Part shown: one piece after another, positions 6,559-10,818 of the stretch
Layout: every line of letters begins with the position of its first letter
How positions within the stretch are numbered: the first letter of the stretch is position 1
DNA from: Aquincola sp.
GTDB lineage: Bacteria; Pseudomonadota; Gammaproteobacteria; Burkholderiales; Burkholderiaceae_C
Assembly (NCBI GenBank): GCA_029884035.1
Contig: JAOUIM010000092.1
Location: 1 to 10,818, forward strand
DNA: 10,818 nt
Reading direction: 5' to 3'
Position numbers and translations under genes: made by a program
Notes under the pieces: model-generated
What the model was told of the DNA's origin: nothing
Databases searched by the model: none
What the model saw: the letters and a program-made list of their open reading frames with translations, nothing else

Positions 6559-7698
6559 ATGTCGTCGCATGCGAAGACGCGCGTGGTCGTGGGCCTGTCC
6601 GGCGGTGTCGACTCCGCGGTCAGCGCCTGGCTGCTCAAGCAGCAGGGTTACGAGGTCGTCGGCCTGTTCATGAAGAACTGGGAGGATGACGACGAGAGCG
6701 AACACTGCTCGAGCAATGTCGATTTCGTCGACGCCGCCGCGGTGGCCGACGTGATCGGCATCGAGATCGAGCATGTCAACTTCGCCGCCGAGTACAAGGA
6801 CCGCGTGTTCGCCGAGTTCCTGCGCGAATACCGGGCCGGCCGAACGCCCAACCCCGACGTGCTGTGCAACGCCGAGATCAAGTTCAAGGCCTTCCTCGAC
6901 CACGCCCTGCGGCTGGGCGCGGCCAGAATCGCGACCGGCCACTACGCGCGCGTGCGTGAGCGCGACGGCCGCTTCGAACTGCTCAAGGGACTCGACCCAA
7001 CCAAGGACCAGAGCTACTTCCTGCACCGGCTGAACCAGTCGCAACTCTCGCGCACGCTGTTCCCGGTCGGCGAGCTGAAGAAGACCGAGGTGCGCCGTAT
7101 CGCCGCCGAGATCGGGCTGCCCAACGCGAAGAAGAAGGACTCGACCGGCATCTGCTTCATCGGCGAGCGGCCGTTCCGCGAGTTCCTCAACCGCTACCTG
7201 AGCCACGAGCCGGGGCCGATCGAGGACGAGCGTGGCCGCCGGCTTGGCACGCATGTGGGGCTGTCGTTCTACACGCTCGGGCAGCGTCAGGGCCTGGGCA
7301 TCGGCGGCGTCAAGGGACTGGCAAATCCATCGGGTGAGCACGCGCCCTGGTTCGTCGCGCGCAAGGACCTCGGGCGCAACGTGCTCGTGGTCGTGCAGGG
7401 GCACGAGCACCCTGCCCTGCAGTACCAGGCGTTGGAGGCCGATGACGTGAGTTGGGTCGCCGGCGTGCCGCCCGCGCCTGGCCGCTATGCCGCCAAGACG
7501 CGCTACCGGCAGGCCGACGCAACTTGCGAGCTGGCGCTTGGCGGTGCCGGCTTCGCACTGATTTTCGACGAGGCGCAGTGGGCCGTCACCCCGGGGCAGA
7601 GTGCGGTGCTCTATGCCGCAGATCGCTGCCTCGGCGGCGGCGTGATTGCGGCGGCCGCGCCCGTGAGGGGCAAGGCCGCCGCCGCTTCCTGCCTTTGA
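6559..7698 (+). CDS. mnmA: tRNA-specific 2-thiouridylase MnmA
   Basis: Cytoplasmic enzyme that installs the 2-thio group on the wobble uridine (U34) of tRNA-Lys, tRNA-Glu and tRNA-Gln, using ATP to adenylate the base and sulfur relayed from IscS by Tus proteins. It has 379 residues. The PP-loop ATP site SGGVDS is at 14-19. The catalytic cysteines are C103 (NPDVLCNAEIKF) and C199 (DSTGICFIGER). The tRNA-recognition region follows, with GQRQGLGIGG (251-260) and GHEHPALQ (291-298), and the C-terminal beta barrel has KTRYRQ and VTPGQSAV. Similarity to E. coli MnmA is strong over the whole length. The frame is open well upstream (from 6142), but ATG 6559 gives the family N-terminus. An Ala-rich tail of about 12 residues follows the usual end. 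It is convergent with the fasciclin gene, only nine bases between the stops. Confidence 0.97.
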   Translation: MSSHAKTRVVVGLSGGVDSAVSAWLLKQQGYEVVGLFMKNWEDDDESEHCSSNVDFVDAAAVADVIGIEIEHVNFAAEYKDRVFAEFLREYRAGRTPNPDVLCNAEIKFKAFLDHALRLGAARIATGHYARVRERDGRFELLKGLDPTKDQSYFLHRLNQSQLSRTLFPVGELKKTEVRRIAAEIGLPNAKKKDSTGICFIGERPFREFLNRYLSHEPGPIEDERGRRLGTHVGLSFYTLGQRQGLGIGGVKGLANPSGEHAPWFVARKDLGRNVLVVVQGHEHPALQYQALEADDVSWVAGVPPAPGRYAAKTRYRQADATCELALGGAGFALIFDEAQWAVTPGQSAVLYAADRCLGGGVIAAAAPVRGKAAAASCL

Positions 7699-7710
7699 GT
7701 CTCCGACTCA
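7696..7710. repeat. Small inverted repeat spanning the two convergent stop codons
   Basis: TGAGTC-TCC-GACTCA is a perfect 6-bp inverted repeat with a 3-nt centre. Its left end is the TGA of mnmA and its right end is the complement of the TGA of the fasciclin gene. No T run flanks it on either side, so it is not a standard terminator. Confidence 0.5.
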
Positions 7711-8670
7711 GTTGCTGGGGGGCAGCAGCACCTTGTCGATGACGTGGATGACGCCGTTCTTGGCGATCACGTCAGTGGCGACGAGGTTGGCCACACGCGT
7801 GCGACCGTCGGTGATGGCCAGCGTCGTGCCGACCGAGAAGGTGCTTCCCTGCAACGTGCCCACGCTGGCCGGCTTGGGCAGCGCGACGACGTCGGCGGCG
7901 CGCACGCTGCCGTCGACCACGTGGTAGGTCAGGATGTCGGGCAGCGAAGGGCTGGCCAGCAACTGCGCCTTGGTCAGTGAAAGCTCGGTCAGCGCCGCGG
8001 TGAAAGCGTCGTTGGTCGGTGCGAAGACGGTCAGGGGACCTGCACCGCTCAGCGCGTTGGCGAGGTTGGCCGCGACGACCGCTTCGACGAGCACGGAGAA
8101 CGTCGGGTTCAGCTTGGCCATCTGGACGATGTCGAGCACGCCCGGGGGGACCAGCACCTTGTCGATGACGTGAATGACACCATTGCTGGCCGACACGTCG
8201 GCGGTGGTCACCATGGCCTGAGTGAGCAGTTCGTCAGTGAGCTTCACGCCGCCGGTGCTGCTCACGGCCAACGTCGAAGCGGCACCTTCGAAGGTGTAGA
8301 GCGTGGACTGCGTGGCGCCACCGGCTGCGAGCTGAGCGGCGGACTTCGCCGTGGGCAGCACGTGGTACTGCAGGATCTTGGCGAGAGTGGCGGAGTCAAG
8401 CGTGTTGACCATCGTCGTGGCGCTGGCAAAGCCGAGCGTCGTGGCCAGCGACGTGAAGGCGGCGTCGGTGGGTGCAAACACCGTCAGGTTGGAGCTGCTC
8501 GAACTCAGCGCCGGCACCAAGCCTGCCTTGGTCGATGCGGCAACCAGTGCGGAGAAGCCGCGCGCGCTGGCTTCCTCGGCCAAGGTGCCGGGATCATTAC
8601 TTCCGCCGCAAGCACTCACTAACGCGCCAGTCAATGCCAAGCCAGCGATCTTGATGAATAGACGTCTCAT
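7708..8670 (-). CDS. Lipoprotein with two fasciclin (FAS1) domains
   Basis: Secreted lipid-anchored protein, 320 residues. Its start MRRLFIKIAGLALTGALVSAC is a type II signal peptide with lipobox V18-S19-A20-C21; Gly at +2 suggests release to the outer membrane. Two FAS1 domains follow, about 30-177 and 178-320. Each has the H1-type motif LTVFAPT (62-68 and 213-219) and the H2-type motif NGVIHVIDKVL.PP (163-176 and 305-318). FAS1 domains serve in adhesion and protein-protein contact; the partner is unknown. The start at 8670 is set by the lipoprotein signal and a GGAG nine bases upstream; the frame extends to 8784 without family support. The domains arose by internal duplication: a 21-bp match, beginning CAGCACCTTGTCGATGACGT on the plus strand, occurs at 7726-7746 and 8152-8172 in the H2 segments. 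A monocistronic unit between ssb and mnmA. Confidence 0.93.
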   Translation of the reverse strand: MRRLFIKIAGLALTGALVSACGGSNDPGTLAEEASARGFSALVAASTKAGLVPALSSSSSNLTVFAPTDAAFTSLATTLGFASATTMVNTLDSATLAKILQYHVLPTAKSAAQLAAGGATQSTLYTFEGAASTLAVSSTGGVKLTDELLTQAMVTTADVSASNGVIHVIDKVLVPPGVLDIVQMAKLNPTFSVLVEAVVAANLANALSGAGPLTVFAPTNDAFTAALTELSLTKAQLLASPSLPDILTYHVVDGSVRAADVVALPKPASVGTLQGSTFSVGTTLAITDGRTRVANLVATDVIAKNGVIHVIDKVLLPPSN

Positions 8671-8696
8671 CGCATCGAACTCCACAACAGGGTTTC

Positions 8697-8755
8697 TGGC
8701 TTCACCCCGAGGAGGCCGGGGCGCTGTCCAGCGGCAATGGAAACTGCCGAAGCCA
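8697..8755 (-). repeat. Multi-hairpin structure in the fasciclin-gene leader
   Basis: Outer arms TGGCTTC (8697-8703) and GAAGCCA (8749-8755) enclose three adjoining hairpins: CCCCG/CGGGG (8705-8709 and 8717-8721), GCTG/CAGC (8723-8726 and 8729-8732) and GGCA/TGCC (8733-8736 and 8745-8748). Together they tile the interval almost completely, as a four-way junction would. It ends 26 bases upstream of the lipoprotein start codon. The inner stems are short and GC-rich, so chance is a real alternative. Confidence 0.35.
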
Positions 8756-8770
8756 TATTGTGAACTGCAC

Positions 8771-8797
8771 AGTCTATAAAACAACCAAGAAGTTCAA
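8771..8797 (-). promoter_or_regulatory. Candidate promoter of the fasciclin lipoprotein gene
   Basis: The 8755-8800 stretch is the most AT-rich of the window. On the minus strand TTGAAC (8797-8792) is followed after 15 bases by TAGACT (8776-8771); each matches four of six consensus bases. Spacing is short, and overlapping alternatives exist (TATAGA at 8778-8773). Position upstream of the gene is the main support. Confidence 0.25.
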
Positions 8798-8832
8798 TAC
8801 GGCCCTGACACGTTCATGGGCACTGTCACGCA

Positions 8833-8863
8833 CAAACGAAAACGCCCCGACAAGCGGGGCGTT
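8833..8863 (-). terminator. Intrinsic terminator of ssb
   Basis: On the minus strand, AACGCCCCG (8863-8855) pairs perfectly with CGGGGCGTT (8849-8841) around a 5-nt loop. It is followed by TTCGTTTG, so the last two T of the stem plus the tail make a T-rich run. It begins 17 bases past the ssb stop codon. Good GC stem and T-rich tail make this the clearest terminator in the window. Confidence 0.8.
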
Positions 8864-8880
8864 CGCAACAGCCTTGGGCC

Positions 8881-9357
8881 TCAGAACGGGATGTCGTCGT
8901 CCATGTCGTCGAAGCCGGTCGACGACTTCTGCGCGGCGGGTTTTGCCGCGCCGCCAGCCGGACGCGACGCCGGCGCGCCGCTGCGCGCGCCGCTGCCCTC
9001 GCCACCGCCGTCTCCCATGCCCTCGCGGCTGCCGAGCAACTGCATCTGGTCGGCAACGATCTCGGTGGTGTACTTCTCGACGCCGTCCTTGTCGGTCCAC
9101 TTGCGCGTCTTCAGCCGCCCTTCGACGTACACGGGGCGCCCCTTCTTCAGGTACTCGCCAGCAATCTCCGCCAAGCGGTCGTAGAAGACCACGCGGTGCC
9201 ACTCGGTCTCTTCCTGGCGCTCGCCGCTGGTCTTGTCCTTCCACTGGCGGCTGGTGGCGATCGTGACGTTGCAGATCGCCGAGCCGCTGGGTGCATAACG
9301 CACCTCGGGGTCGCGGCCAAGGTTGCCGATGAGGATGACTTTGTTGACCGAGGCCAT
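8881..9357 (-). CDS. ssb: Single-stranded DNA-binding protein
   Basis: Binds single-stranded DNA as a homotetramer in replication, recombination and repair, and recruits partner proteins, RecQ among them. It has 158 residues. Residues 1-110 form the OB fold, opening MASVNKVILIGNLGRDPEVR, with the DNA-stacking aromatics W40, W54, F58 and W88 at the E. coli positions. Residues 111-148 are a flexible Gly/Ala/Pro linker, and the C-terminal acidic tip is MDDDIPF, the docking site for partners. ATG 9357 is chosen from the conserved N-terminus and AGGAG seven bases upstream; the frame itself extends to 9510. It is divergent from recQ, a known SSB-tip partner, and followed by its own terminator. Confidence 0.97.
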   Translation of the reverse strand: MASVNKVILIGNLGRDPEVRYAPSGSAICNVTIATSRQWKDKTSGERQEETEWHRVVFYDRLAEIAGEYLKKGRPVYVEGRLKTRKWTDKDGVEKYTTEIVADQMQLLGSREGMGDGGGEGSGARSGAPASRPAGGAAKPAAQKSSTGFDDMDDDIPF

Positions 9358-9482
9358 GCGATCGCTCCTGGGTGAAAGACGGGACGGTGCGCCGATGATA
9401 GTGGCCTTGCAGCGCATCCCTGCGACCCCCTTTCGGGTGAACGCTGCCGGGTCCCGCGGCGCGGCGACAATGCCGCCTCCCG
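9358..9482. promoter_or_regulatory. Divergent ssb/recQ intergenic region
   Basis: 125 bp that must hold both promoters. For ssb, TATCAT on the minus strand (9400-9395) is a reasonable -10 about 38 bases before the ATG, but no good -35 is seen. For recQ, GACAAT (9466-9471) lies in the loop of a small GCGGC/GCCGC hairpin (9461-9465 and 9472-9476), 11 bases before the ATG; again no -35 is visible. No clear SOS (LexA) box, CTGT-N8-ACAG, is present. Confidence 0.3.

Positions 9483-10818
<1,336 letters not shown>

Noticed and set aside
6525..6638. Longer N-terminus for the hydratase
   Set aside because: It would overlap the start of mnmA and lacks family support; ATG 6524 has GAGGA eight bases upstream and begins at the conserved region.
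8763..8772. ACTG-CAGT-type short palindrome near the fasciclin promoter as an operator
   Set aside because: Arms of four bases are expected by chance and no regulator gene is adjacent.

Overview
The window is GC-rich bacterial chromosome, densely coding on both strands. It most resembles a betaproteobacterium of the order Burkholderiales. The reasons are the gene set and protein sequences (NudJ-like Nudix and MnmA close together, PntA with its membrane part fused on, a divergent ssb/recQ pair) and a CCCCAAGC...GCTTGGGG palindromic motif inside recQ that looks like the short intergenic repeats I recall from Comamonadaceae-type genomes. The taxonomic call is inference; no rRNA or tRNA gene is present.

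Layout, left to right: (1) the N-terminal 295 codons of a TonB-dependent outer-membrane receptor on the minus strand, cut by the window edge; (2) a 131-bp divergent gap almost filled by nested perfect inverted repeats; (3) a phytanoyl-CoA dioxygenase-family Fe(II)/2-oxoglutarate oxygenase that closely resembles animal PHYHD1 (+); (4) pntA-pntB, the proton-translocating NAD(P) transhydrogenase operon (-); (5) a NudJ-like Nudix hydrolase (+); (6) a mesaconyl/itaconyl-CoA hydratase-type double-hotdog protein (-); (7) mnmA, the tRNA 2-thiouridylase (+); (8) a lipoprotein with two fasciclin (FAS1) domains (-); (9) ssb, with an intrinsic terminator (-); (10) recQ, truncated by the right edge (+).

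Most genes are housekeeping: transhydrogenase for NADPH balance, MnmA for tRNA modification, SSB and RecQ for DNA replication and repair. Gene order alternates between divergent and convergent pairs, so apart from pntAB nearly every gene is its own transcription unit. Nudix and mnmA are adjacent in other proteobacteria such as E. coli (nudJ-mnmA); here an antisense hydratase gene sits between them.

I found no complete new defence, mobile or secretion system, CRISPR array or insertion sequence. The two observations most worth following are an in-frame, palindromic, REP-like insertion that adds 27 residues inside the zinc-binding site of RecQ, and the nested hairpin region between the TonB receptor and the PHYHD1-like gene, which has the outline of a structured mRNA leader. 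A second, weaker structured leader lies before the fasciclin lipoprotein gene.
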